From Solirubrobacter taibaiensis (lineage in GTDB: Bacteria; Actinomycetota; Thermoleophilia; Solirubrobacterales; Solirubrobacteraceae): a DNA stretch of 57,942 bases. Position 1 is the stretch's first letter. Each line of letters opens with the position of its first letter. The stretch spans positions 1 through 57,942 of the forward strand of contig JAPDDQ010000047.1 in assembly GCA_027587225.1 (NCBI GenBank). Reading direction: 5' to 3'. The position numbers and the translations under genes were made by a program. The notes under the pieces are model-generated. The model ran no database searches, was not told the origin of the DNA, and worked only from the letters and a program-made list of their open reading frames with translations. Below are positions 36,890 to 45,150 of the stretch, one piece after another.

Positions 36890-37657
36890 TTACAGCCCCG
36901 CGCGCTCCAAAGCCGCTTCGTACTCGTCCATGATCGCCTCTTCGTCGCGGCCCTCGGCCTCACCGCGCTCCCACAGCGCGTTGAGCTCGTCGGCGTGCGG
37001 CTTGTAGCGCTCCAGCCACTCCTCGCTGCGCGCCAGCCAATAGCCGGTGAGCGACCAGCGGGCCTTGTCCACGCCGCGCTCGTGGCGCAGATAGCGGCGC
37101 GCGTCGCGGACGGTGCGCGTCTCGCCGGCCATCCAGATGTAGCCCGGCCCGTCCGGCTCGGGGAACGTGCGGACGACGTCGTTCAGACGCCCGCGCACCC
37201 ACCGGACGTCGCCCGGCAGCGGCTGACGATCGGCGGGGTCCTCGACCTCGACCACGACGGTGCTCTCTACGCCGGGCCGCACGGCTTCGAGGATGCGTCC
37301 GATCGCCGGCAGCGCGGTGAGGTCGCCGACGATCAGCTGCCACTGCGCGTCGCCCGGCAGCTCGTACCCGCCGTCGGCCGGCGTCCAGACCAGCGTCTCG
37401 CCCGGCCGGGCCGCGCGCGCCCACGTGGCGGCGAGACCGCCCTCGTGCAACGCGAAGTCGATGTCGAGCTCCTCCGCCTCGGGCCGGACCGCGCGCACGG
37501 TGTAGTTGCGCCGGTCGGAATGGTCGCCCGGTTCGCCGAAGAAGATCATCAGCCAGTCGTCGGGACGCTTCGTCGGCTCACACCCCGGGACAGCGAACGT
37601 GAGCCGCAGCATCCGCGGGGAGATCTCGCGGGTGCGCAGGAGCGTGCCGGTGATCAC
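36890..37657 (-). CDS. Siderophore-interacting FAD-binding protein (ferric-chelate reductase-like)
   Basis: 255 aa. FAD-binding half: RLTFAVPGCEPTKRPDDWLMIFFGEPGDHSDRRNYTVRAVRP (NYTVR is the flavin motif) and DFALHEGGLAATWARAARPGE. The SIP-type C-terminal half has VEVEDPADRQPL, YIWMAGETRTVRDARRYLRHERGVDK and LTGYWL. Members reduce ferric siderophores in the cytoplasm using NAD(P)H. The GTG start overlaps the stop of the GT-C gene (GTGA), although no functional link is clear. No siderophore uptake genes are nearby. Confidence 0.92.
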   Translation of the reverse strand: MITGTLLRTREISPRMLRLTFAVPGCEPTKRPDDWLMIFFGEPGDHSDRRNYTVRAVRPEAEELDIDFALHEGGLAATWARAARPGETLVWTPADGGYELPGDAQWQLIVGDLTALPAIGRILEAVRPGVESTVVVEVEDPADRQPLPGDVRWVRGRLNDVVRTFPEPDGPGYIWMAGETRTVRDARRYLRHERGVDKARWSLTGYWLARSEEWLERYKPHADELNALWERGEAEGRDEEAIMDEYEAALERAGL

Positions 37658-39297
37658 GCGCAGTCCCGCAGTCGGTAGACGATCATCTCCGGCCCGGGCC
37701 GCTTGTAGGCGCCGTCCACGTAGTTGAAGGACTTGTCGACCTGGTAGCGCGGCAGGTTGCCGTCCGTGGGGTCGGTCTTGAAGACGACGTCCGCCTCCTG
37801 CTTGAGGGCGTCGTAGTACTTGAGGGCCGCCGGCGCCCGCTTGGGCTCCGCGAACGCGCGGCCGTACTGCGTGGAGCCGGTGACGATCACGCACACGCCC
37901 TCGCGCCGGTAGACGTCGATCAGGCCCGGGGTGAGCGTGCGCTCGTAGTTCTGGAAGTTCGCCGTGCGCCGCGCGCCGCCGTGCTCCTTCGCGAGCTCGG
38001 CGATGATCGCGTCGTTGCGGTTGAACCGGGCCCACTGCTGCACGGGGTGCGCCTTGGCGCCGCCGCCCGGGGTGGAGCCGTACCACTCCGTCGGCGCGAT
38101 CGGCTCGAACGACACCTTCGTGCCCTGCGGGACGTTCGCCACGAGCCAGTCGCGGGTCTCGCTGCGCGTGTCCTCCCGGCCCATGACGATCGCGTTGCGG
38201 ACGGTCGGCACCGCCGTGGCGAGCAGGAACCCGGCAGCCGCGACCGCGAGCGCGACCCGGTGCTTGACCTGCGCGAGCGCGTAACCGGCGAGGACCGCCA
38301 GCGTCGGGTACAACGGCAACATCCAGCGCGCGTAGAAGCGACTCTGGCTGCCCATGTAGACCCAGTACAGGACGACCAGGCCGCCGAGGACGGCCGCCTC
38401 CTTGTAGCGCTTCTGCACCAGCAGCACGATCCCGCCACAGATGGCGAGCACGCCCGGGAGCCAGCCGAGTGCCCACGTGGACGACGTCAGGTAGTACCAC
38501 CAGCCGTTGCGCTCGGGCTGGCCGAGCAGCGCCGCGCCGCCCGCGAACTTGCGCTGGCGGTCGAGGTCGTTGATGAACGTGTCCCAGTCCGCGAACAGGT
38601 ACGGGTTCGTGACGATCACGGCCGCGATCGCGATCAGCCCCGCGAACACCAGGCCCTTCACCGCGTCCTTGAACGAGAGGGGGCTGAGCAGCGCGGCCGC
38701 GACGAGCGCGATCACCACCGCGCCGTCGGAGTACTTGAAGGACGCCGCGAGGCCCACGGCCGCGCCGCCCGCGAGCAGCGCCTTGGTGCTGCCGGTGCGC
38801 AACACCACCGCGCTCGCCCACAGCGCGAGCGCGCACGGCAGCATCCCGGGCCCGTCGTTGAGCGCGAGCTTGGAGTAGAAGACCGGCAGGAAGGCGACCG
38901 CGATGATCGCCGCGGCGATCAGTCCCACGCGCTTGTCGAACCACGCCCGGCCCGCGAAGTACGTCGCCGCGACCGTCCCGACGCCGAAGAACACGCTGAT
39001 CCAGCGGCCGGCGAGGAACACCGCGCCGGCGTCATCGGCGAACCACTGCTCCACGCCACCGAGGTGGACGACGCTCAGCCACGCGGCGAGGATGTACGTC
39101 AGAAACGGCGGGTTGATGAAGTAGCCCGGGTTCAGGTCCCCGGAGGTCATCGACACCGCGTGCGGCACGAAGTGCGCCCGCTCGTCCAGGTTGTACGAGT
39201 ACGGCAACCCATGCCCGAGGCTCCACACCCGCAGCCCGAAGGCGACGAGCAAGATCAGCGCGAGGATCGCGGCGGGTGCGCGGTCGCGCGAAATCAC
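37654..39297 (-). CDS. GT-C (PMT/ArnT-like) membrane glycosyltransferase
   Basis: 547 aa with about 11-12 membrane helices in the first 400 residues and a soluble C-terminus ending YRLRDCA. The first outer loop carries NLDERAHF (Asp-Glu in the position of the PMT/ArnT catalytic acid). These enzymes transfer a sugar from a polyprenyl-phosphate donor outside the membrane, the kind of donor made by the synthase at 21115. GTG start at 39297. Acceptor unknown. Followed with overlap by the siderophore-interacting protein. Confidence 0.85.
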   Translation of the reverse strand: MISRDRAPAAILALILLVAFGLRVWSLGHGLPYSYNLDERAHFVPHAVSMTSGDLNPGYFINPPFLTYILAAWLSVVHLGGVEQWFADDAGAVFLAGRWISVFFGVGTVAATYFAGRAWFDKRVGLIAAAIIAVAFLPVFYSKLALNDGPGMLPCALALWASAVVLRTGSTKALLAGGAAVGLAASFKYSDGAVVIALVAAALLSPLSFKDAVKGLVFAGLIAIAAVIVTNPYLFADWDTFINDLDRQRKFAGGAALLGQPERNGWWYYLTSSTWALGWLPGVLAICGGIVLLVQKRYKEAAVLGGLVVLYWVYMGSQSRFYARWMLPLYPTLAVLAGYALAQVKHRVALAVAAAGFLLATAVPTVRNAIVMGREDTRSETRDWLVANVPQGTKVSFEPIAPTEWYGSTPGGGAKAHPVQQWARFNRNDAIIAELAKEHGGARRTANFQNYERTLTPGLIDVYRREGVCVIVTGSTQYGRAFAEPKRAPAALKYYDALKQEADVVFKTDPTDGNLPRYQVDKSFNYVDGAYKRPGPEMIVYRLRDCA

Positions 39298-39319
39298 GCG
39301 CGAGAAGGCTAGCCGCCCA

Positions 39320-41560
39320 TCAATCCCAGGGGACCAGCCAGCGGTCGTCCACGCGCCCGAAGATCGGCGGCGGGCAACTCGAATCCCCGGCGGAGCAGCT
39401 GAGCTGGTTTCGCTTGAGGCGCTGCAATGATGGCCGCGCGGTGGGTGCGATCGGACAGCGATACGTGCCCCAGCGCAGGTGCCCGTCCGCGCCGATCACG
39501 ACGCTGATCGCCCGCCGGCAGACGTCCTGCTCGGGTGACAGGGCGCAGTCGAACCGGTTGGCACCGAACCGCCGGCAGCCGGACAACCCGTCGCCGGACC
39601 GGCTTGAGGCGTCGATCACGTGGAAGAACAGCCCTTCCGCGACGAACCGCGCCAGCGGCTCGGACAGCCAGCCGCGCGGGTACAGCGTCGCCCGGTCGCT
39701 CGCCGTGCGCCCACCCGTGTCGGTCGCCGTCACGGACACGGCTTGCGGCTCGCCGGGTCGGGGCGGCAACTCGACCCGCGTCTCACCCGCTGGCAGTTCG
39801 CGCTCGAGCACGGGGCCGCCGCCAACGTCGACGCGCACCGTGGCGGGCGCGCTGAGCCGCAGCGTGAGCGGCGTGGGCACCCCGGGGGCGAAGATGCGGT
39901 CGGCGTCGCGCCGGATGGCCACGCCCAGCAAGCCGCCGGTGGGCGGCGGCAGATGCCGCACCCGGCCGGGGTCCTCCGTGAAGATGAGGCCGCCGTCGGT
40001 GAGGACGGTGAGGTCGGAGACGAAGCGCAGGTCGGCGCGCAACGGGGCCATGCCGTCGCCACCGAGCTCGTCGAAGCGGGTCGGGTCGGGGGCGAAGCGG
40101 CCGGTGCCGGCCAGCGTCAAGATCGTCCCGTCGGGCTGGACGACCCGTACCCGCGGCTCGCTGCCGATGCCGGAGGCGGCGCCCGCGTCAAGCACATAGA
40201 ACCCGCCGCCCGGGCGGGCGGCGAGCGCCGTCGGTGTCACGGCGGCGTCCGTGGCCGGCAGGCCGTCGTCGCGGAGCGCGGCCTCCGTGCCGTTGCCGGC
40301 GACCACCGACAGTCTTCCGCCTGCCAAGCGGAGCACGCGGGCGCCGAAGTAGTCGGCGATCAGGATCGAGCCGTCGGCGTCGAGCGCCAGGTCACGCGCC
40401 CGCAGCGCCACCTTCAGCGCCGGACCTTCCGGCGGCGTGTTGCCCGAGAACTCGCCGTTGCCCGCCACCGCCGTCCGGGTGCCGTTCGGCTCGATCCGGA
40501 AGATGCGGTCGAGTGCCGTATCGGCGACGAGCAGTGCGCCGTCGGGCAGCGGGAGCAACGCGTCCGGGCAGCCCGGCCAGCTCGCCACCGTCGAGATGGC
40601 GCCGGTCGGATCGACCCGCCGGATCCGGTTGCGGTCGCACTCGGCGATGAGGAATCCGCCATCCGGGAGCGTGGCGACGTCGCTCGGGTCGATCGGCGCG
40701 GCGGTCGCCGGCCCGCCGTCGCCGCCGGGCTCCGCCGCCCCCTCGGGTTCCACGCCCGTGCCGGCGGCGCGCGTGACGACGCCGGCGGCGCTCACGCGGT
40801 CGACGCGGCCCATGCCCGCGACGAGGTAGCCGCCGTCCGGGGTGGCGGCGACGTGATAGCCGGCTCCGGGCAGGCCGAAGATCGTCGACGGGAGCGGGAC
40901 GGCCGGCGGCGGCACCGGGCCGATCCGGACGCCCGGATACCAGGCCGAGGCCGAGCGGGACGAGAACGACACGCGATACAGCCCGTCCGGCACGGGCGAG
41001 AACGGGAACTGGCGGATCGTGAACTCGGCCGCGCCGCACGGCCCACGCAGCGTCGCGACGCGCGCCCGGTAACGGACTCCCTGGTTCAGCGAGTACTCGA
41101 TGCTGAGGCCCCCGCCGACGTCGAAGCCGCCGATCCGCACGCGTTCGCGCTTTCCGGGTGTGCCGGTCGCGGGCCGGCTGCGTGACCCCCACGAAGGCAC
41201 GTTGACGCCGATCACGCCGGCCCAGAACCGCAAGGTGGCGACCTGCGTGCCCTGCCGCGCGCGGAGCGTGATGCGTTCCTGCGCGCGGTCGGTGCGGGCG
41301 GTGACGAGTGCGGAGAAGTCGCCGTCCCGGTTCGGGCGGAGCGTGCCGCGGCCGAACCGGACCGGCGTGCGCGGCGCGAATCCGCGGCCGATGACGAGCA
41401 ACTGCGATCCGACCGCGTAGCAGCGGTCACGCTCGCCGAACCGCTCGCCCACGAGCACGTCCTCGATCACCAACCGCGGTGCCGCGGCGGCGGGTGGCGC
41501 GAGCGCCAGCAGAAGGCCGAGCGTGAGCGCCACGCGCCACATGCGGCGACTCTGACGCAT
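39320..41560 (-). CDS. Secreted NHL-repeat (six-bladed propeller) protein
   Basis: 746 aa. Signal peptide (1-28, ALTLGLLLALAPPAAA), a beta-rich N-terminal domain (28-210), then NHL-like repeats (about 220-540: VAATPDGGYLVAG; DVATLPDGGFLIAECDRNRIRRVDPTGA; LLPLPDGALLVADTALDRIFRIEPNG; LALDADGSILIADYFGARVLRL). Residues 560-640 are Ig-like and the last 100 hold several Cys (GCRRFG, FDCALS, DVCRRA, TYRCPI, SCSAGDSSC). Probably exported. Function unknown. The minus-strand GGGAG ends directly at the ATG, so the start is not strongly supported by a ribosome site. Confidence 0.82.
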   Translation of the reverse strand: MRQSRRMWRVALTLGLLLALAPPAAAAPRLVIEDVLVGERFGERDRCYAVGSQLLVIGRGFAPRTPVRFGRGTLRPNRDGDFSALVTARTDRAQERITLRARQGTQVATLRFWAGVIGVNVPSWGSRSRPATGTPGKRERVRIGGFDVGGGLSIEYSLNQGVRYRARVATLRGPCGAAEFTIRQFPFSPVPDGLYRVSFSSRSASAWYPGVRIGPVPPPAVPLPSTIFGLPGAGYHVAATPDGGYLVAGMGRVDRVSAAGVVTRAAGTGVEPEGAAEPGGDGGPATAAPIDPSDVATLPDGGFLIAECDRNRIRRVDPTGAISTVASWPGCPDALLPLPDGALLVADTALDRIFRIEPNGTRTAVAGNGEFSGNTPPEGPALKVALRARDLALDADGSILIADYFGARVLRLAGGRLSVVAGNGTEAALRDDGLPATDAAVTPTALAARPGGGFYVLDAGAASGIGSEPRVRVVQPDGTILTLAGTGRFAPDPTRFDELGGDGMAPLRADLRFVSDLTVLTDGGLIFTEDPGRVRHLPPPTGGLLGVAIRRDADRIFAPGVPTPLTLRLSAPATVRVDVGGGPVLERELPAGETRVELPPRPGEPQAVSVTATDTGGRTASDRATLYPRGWLSEPLARFVAEGLFFHVIDASSRSGDGLSGCRRFGANRFDCALSPEQDVCRRAISVVIGADGHLRWGTYRCPIAPTARPSLQRLKRNQLSCSAGDSSCPPPIFGRVDDRWLVPWD

Positions 41561-41654
41561 CTCCCGCCGCGGCGCGACGGGGTGCCTACCCGGGTTTTAC
41601 GAACCGCGCCACGTTCGAGGGATTTCCCCCATGGTTCGACGCGGGGGCCGGCCG

Positions 41655-41660
41655 TACCGT
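41655..41660 (+). promoter_or_regulatory. -10-like TACCGT before the gene at 41667
   Basis: TACCGT six bases before ATG 41667, which supports that start over the ATG at 41631. Confidence 0.3.
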
Positions 41661-41666
41661 CGCGGC

Positions 41667-41849
41667 ATGAACCACAACCTGATCCGCCGCGCCACCCTCG
41701 GCACCGCCTTCGCCGTCGCCCTCAGCGCCGCTCCCGCGCTCGCGTCCGTCCCGGACGGCACGTCGAACACGGTGATGCTGAAGGAGCTGAACTACACGAA
41801 GATCACGTGGAGTTTCCAAGGCGGCTGCTCCCGCGGCGGGGAGTGTTAG
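41667..41849 (+). CDS. Small secreted peptide with a DGTSNT motif
   Basis: 60 aa. Signal peptide to about residue 27 (ALSAAPALA), then a mature peptide of about 34 residues: SVPDGTSNTVMLKELNYTKI and a tail with two Cys (GGCSRGGEC). The phrase DGTSNTVML resembles the DGTSNT(I/L)M signature of DUF1559 pilin-like proteins, but there is no pilin N-terminal helix. An earlier in-frame ATG (41631) would add an Arg-rich stretch that spoils the signal peptide. The stop overlaps that of the convergent gene. Function unknown. Confidence 0.55.
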   Translation: MNHNLIRRATLGTAFAVALSAAPALASVPDGTSNTVMLKELNYTKITWSFQGGCSRGGEC

Positions 41850-42292
41850 GCGGCGAGGTCCATGGACATGGGCACGTCCGGGAGCAGCAGCGCGCAGTCG
41901 GCCGTCGCGCCCAACCGCGCGAAGAAGGACGAGCGGACCCAGTCGATGGCGACGGGTACGGCCGCGATCATGCCCGCGAAGCGCGCGGCCGCGTAGGCGT
42001 CGCCGAACAGGCCACTGCGCCACGCGACAGCCGGCCGGACGGACACGTCGACGCGCTCTTCGCCGGCGAAGGACGCGTACACCTGGCGCGGCAGCTCCTC
42101 GGCGAGGAGCGGGCCGGTCTCGCTGTTGAGCAGGTAGGCGCCGGACTCGACGGCGATCCGGTACTCGACGGTGTCGTCGCGGACGAGCAGGCCGCCGACG
42201 GCATGGCCGTTCACGATCCGCGGCCGGAATTGGGCAGGGAGAAGCGCCGCGGCGACCCTCGGGTCGACGCGGTAGTTGACGATGATCTGCAT
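41846..42292 (-). CDS. DUF2071/acetoacetate-decarboxylase-fold-like protein
   Basis: 148 aa. Begins QIIVNYRVDPRVAAALLPAQFRPRIVNGHAVGGLLVRD, the opening of DUF2071 proteins, which share the fold of acetoacetate decarboxylase. The body (VEYRIAVESGAYLL; LPRQVYASFAGEERVDVSVRP) is beta-rich and the usual catalytic Lys is not obvious, so enzyme activity is doubtful. Its ATG overlaps the stop of the membrane protein gene upstream (TGATG). Both genes lie just beyond the NCS2 operon terminator. Confidence 0.65.
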   Translation of the reverse strand: MQIIVNYRVDPRVAAALLPAQFRPRIVNGHAVGGLLVRDDTVEYRIAVESGAYLLNSETGPLLAEELPRQVYASFAGEERVDVSVRPAVAWRSGLFGDAYAAARFAGMIAAVPVAIDWVRSSFFARLGATADCALLLPDVPMSMDLAA

Positions 42293-42837
42293 CAGGTCTT
42301 GTGGTCCCTAGGAGAGGGGTTCAGGACGGTGCGTGCGCCGAGGACGGGGCCGAGGACGGCGAGCACCCACAGCCAGGAGACGCCCCACGGGTCGGCGATG
42401 CTCGTGTCGGCGGCGATCACGATCGCCAGCGAGATGAGCGGGTAGAGCAGGAGCACCAGCGACTTCTTCGCGATACCCCCGCGGCGGGCGCCGAGCACGA
42501 CGCCGAGGTAGGCGGCGCCGGCGACGATGATGCCGCCGTTGTCGTTGACCACCCACCGCTCGGCGAGCACGAGGGCCCACGCGATCGCGATCAGGCCCCA
42601 GATGGCCATCCGGGCCTTCTCGCCGCGGACGACGGTGTAGATCGCCGCCAGCACCGTGGCGATGATCAGCAGGAAGAAGACGGTGCCGCTGAGGGCGACG
42701 GCGAGCAGCCACGCGATCGCGGCGACGGCCCCGGCGAGGACTCCCCCGCGCAGGGCCGCATTGACCGTCTTCGCCGCGCGTTCCTTGCGGCTGGGCTTGG
42801 TGCCGATGTCAAGGTCGAGCAACGCGGCGGAACTCAT
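42292..42837 (-). CDS. Membrane protein, unknown function
   Basis: 181 aa with about five hydrophobic segments from residue 33 on and a charged N-terminal stretch (LDIGTKPSRKERAAKTVNAAL). Segments such as FFLLIIATVLAAIYTVVRG and LVLLLYPLISLAIVIAADT are clear. No family recognised. The gene is in tandem with the DUF2071-like gene, which it precedes with a one-base overlap. Confidence 0.7.
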   Translation of the reverse strand: MSSAALLDLDIGTKPSRKERAAKTVNAALRGGVLAGAVAAIAWLLAVALSGTVFFLLIIATVLAAIYTVVRGEKARMAIWGLIAIAWALVLAERWVVNDNGGIIVAGAAYLGVVLGARRGGIAKKSLVLLLYPLISLAIVIAADTSIADPWGVSWLWVLAVLGPVLGARTVLNPSPRDHKT

Positions 42838-42874
42838 ACAGCCAAGGTACCGCTCCGCCGCGCAATGTCACTGA

Positions 42875-42905
42875 GGCTGTCCCCCGGCCTTAGGCGGGGA
42901 CAGCC
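42875..42905 (-). terminator. Hairpin terminator of the NCS2 operon
   Basis: GGCTGTCCCC (42875-42884) pairs with GGGGACAGCC (42896-42905), ten perfect base pairs around an 11-base loop that contains the stop codon of the permease gene. Read leftwards it closes the five-gene operon. Confidence 0.6.
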
Positions 42906-44485
42906 ACCTTCTCCTCCTCACGCACGAAGGTGCGGTTCTGCTCGGCCGCGACTTCCAGGTCCATCGGGTCGCTCAGGTCCGGCTCACGCGGCGGGAGCTT
43001 GAGCAGCGTGTACGCCAGGCAGACCACACCGGCGAGTCCGTAGCCCAACGCGATCCGCGGATTCGAGAACACGTGGACCTCCTCGCTGTGGATCAGGCCG
43101 ACCAGGGTAAGCACCCCGCCGACGCCGCACGCCGCCGCCGCGTGGAAGAACCGCCGGTCGATCACGAACACCGCGATCGTGCCGAGGATCATGCCCACGA
43201 GCACCGAGCCCGCGCCGATCGTCGCCAACCCGCCGTAGAGCACACCGCCGGCGGCGAGCGCGTCGACACCGACCTCCTGCACGCTCGTCCCGGCCGCCAG
43301 CAACGCGTCGTGGACCATGCCCGACCCCCACTGGGCCAAGGACGGGATGGCCGCCAGCACCACCGCCGCGTAGTGCGCCTTGGGCACGGCGACGAACGCC
43401 TGCGAGCCGATGACGAGGCCGATGAAGAGCAGGATCGGCACGATCGCCGGAATCGGGAGCAGGGCGGCGAGCAACGGGAAGAGCCCGAACGCGCACAGCA
43501 GGAAGATGAACACGCCCGAGGCCAGCGAGTAGGAGATGCGTCCGCCGGCGGCCTTCCAGCCCGGGTGGCCGATGTAGACGGCGGGCGGGAACGGCGAGCC
43601 CAGCGCGGCACCGACGACGGCGCCCGTGCCGTCGGCGAGCAGCACGTGACGGAGGTTGTAGTTGTCGCCCGCCGCGGCGGCCGACTCGACGTTGCTCATC
43701 GCCTCGGTGAAGTTGTAGATGCCCAACGGGATCGCGGTCGCGAGCAGCGGCGAGATGCCCTCCAGGCCGTCCAGCAGCAGGTCGATGTTCAGCGAAGGGA
43801 TGCCGATCGCGATCGCCTCGATCGAGTCGCCGACCGCGGCGGGCTCCATGTAGCCGCCGATCCAGCCGATCGCGCAGCCCACGAGCAGCGCGGCCAGGCC
43901 GATCGGGAAGTTGCCCGGCAGCCGCACCCCGGCGATGAAGCCGGCGATGATGATCATGAACACCGGCAACGCGATCCAGAGCGCGCCCCACATCTGCGCC
44001 CCCGGCCGCATCGAGATGAACGCCAGCGAGATGCCGGCGAGCGTGCCGAGCATCGCCGCGCGCGGCGTCAGGTGGCGGATCGTCGGCCCCACGAAGGCGC
44101 CGATCAAGATGATGCAGCCGATGATGAAGGCCCAGGCGAGGCCCGCGGTCCAGGCCTGGATGGCGTCCTGCGTGGCCAGGTAGGTCGGCAGCATGATCAC
44201 CAGCGTCACGATGAACATGTGCGGCACGCTCGGCCCGTACGGCAGCGCCGTGACGTCGTTGCGCTTCTCCTTCATCGCCAGGCGACGAGCGAGGTAGAAG
44301 TAGAAGATGTTGCCGATCAGCAGCTCGATGCCGAGCGCCGGCAGGATGATGCCGTAGACGTCGTCCGGCGCGATGTTGACGACGCCGATGCACAGGCCCG
44401 CCAACACGAGCACGTTGACGAGCATGTTGATGCCGAGCCCGAAGAAGGCGTTCAGGTCGCCTCGGGTCCAGAAGGGAAGGGTCAT
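42890..44485 (-). CDS. NCS2-family nucleobase/xanthine-uracil-type permease
   Basis: 531 aa, about 12-14 membrane helices. The N-terminus LNAFFGLGINMLVNVLVLAG, ALPYGPSVPHMF and the pattern IYNFTEAMSNVESAAAAGDNY with GGAxGSPFPPAVYIGHP-like stretch (LGSPFPPAVYIGHP) are typical of the NCS2 branch used for purines, uracil and ureides. Start ATG at 44485 is chosen because it overlaps the cysteine hydrolase stop as ATGA; a longer frame upstream is a shadow. It is the last gene of the DUF1116 operon, so it probably imports the substrate handled by those enzymes. Confidence 0.9.
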   Translation of the reverse strand: MTLPFWTRGDLNAFFGLGINMLVNVLVLAGLCIGVVNIAPDDVYGIILPALGIELLIGNIFYFYLARRLAMKEKRNDVTALPYGPSVPHMFIVTLVIMLPTYLATQDAIQAWTAGLAWAFIIGCIILIGAFVGPTIRHLTPRAAMLGTLAGISLAFISMRPGAQMWGALWIALPVFMIIIAGFIAGVRLPGNFPIGLAALLVGCAIGWIGGYMEPAAVGDSIEAIAIGIPSLNIDLLLDGLEGISPLLATAIPLGIYNFTEAMSNVESAAAAGDNYNLRHVLLADGTGAVVGAALGSPFPPAVYIGHPGWKAAGGRISYSLASGVFIFLLCAFGLFPLLAALLPIPAIVPILLFIGLVIGSQAFVAVPKAHYAAVVLAAIPSLAQWGSGMVHDALLAAGTSVQEVGVDALAAGGVLYGGLATIGAGSVLVGMILGTIAVFVIDRRFFHAAAACGVGGVLTLVGLIHSEEVHVFSNPRIALGYGLAGVVCLAYTLLKLPPREPDLSDPMDLEVAAEQNRTFVREEEKVAVPA

Positions 44486-45150
44486 GCGCGTGCTCCGATA
44501 GGCAGGGCGGCGAGAAGGTCGGACGACGAGCCCACCCAGCCGAAAATCCCGCCCTGCGCGGAGATCATCCGCAGCGCGACCTCGTGGAACTCGGGGAAGT
44601 AGGAGCCGCAGCAGTCCGAGAGCACCAGGCACTCGAAGCCGCGGTCGTTGGCCTCGCGCACGGTCGTGTGCACGCAGACCTCGGTGGTGACGCCGGTGAC
44701 GATCAGCGACTTGACGCCGGCGTTGCGCAGCATCAGCTCGAGGTCGGTCGCGTAGAACGAGCCCTTGCCGGGCTTGTCCAGCACCACCTCACCGGGCAGG
44801 GGCGCGAGCTCGTCGACGATGTCGTGCCCGTACTCGCCCCGGATCAGGATCCGGCCTTTCGGTGAATCGGTCCCGATGAACTCGCCGCGCGCGAACTTCG
44901 CCGGCGGGCAATCGGCCATGTCGGGGCGGTGGCCCTCGCGCGTGTGGATGATCGTCATGCCCAGCTCACGCGTCGCGGCCAGGACGCGCTGCAGCGGCTC
45001 GACGGCGGCCGACAGCAGCGACACGTCGTTGCCGAGCGCCGACCCGAAGCCGCCCGGTTCGAGGAAATCGCGTTGCATGTCGATCACCACGAGCGCCGTG
45101 GTGTCGGGGTCGAACACGAAGGGACCCGGCTCCGCGGGTACGGCAGTCAT
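44482..45150 (-). CDS. Isochorismatase-fold cysteine hydrolase, biuret-hydrolase (BiuH)-like
   Basis: 222 aa. Catalytic triad of the family: Asp24 in ALVVIDMQRDF, Lys126 in VVLDKPGKGSF, Cys159 in TTEVCVHTTVREANDRG. The phrases HTREGHRPDMADCP, KPGKGSFYATDLELML, TTVREANDRGFECLVLSDCC and GIFG are very close to those I recall for Rhizobium biuret hydrolase, closer than for isochorismatase or nicotinamidase. RutB-type ureidoacrylate hydrolases are a second choice. The enzyme would cut an amide or carbamoyl C-N bond and release ammonia. ATG overlaps the amidase stop by one base (TGATG). Confidence 0.82.
   Translation of the reverse strand: MTAVPAEPGPFVFDPDTTALVVIDMQRDFLEPGGFGSALGNDVSLLSAAVEPLQRVLAATRELGMTIIHTREGHRPDMADCPPAKFARGEFIGTDSPKGRILIRGEYGHDIVDELAPLPGEVVLDKPGKGSFYATDLELMLRNAGVKSLIVTGVTTEVCVHTTVREANDRGFECLVLSDCCGSYFPEFHEVALRMISAQGGIFGWVGSSSDLLAALPIGARA

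Noticed and set aside
41631..41666. Upstream ATG (41631) as start of the small secreted peptide
   Set aside because: Would add an Arg-rich prefix to the signal peptide; TACCGT lies between it and 41667.
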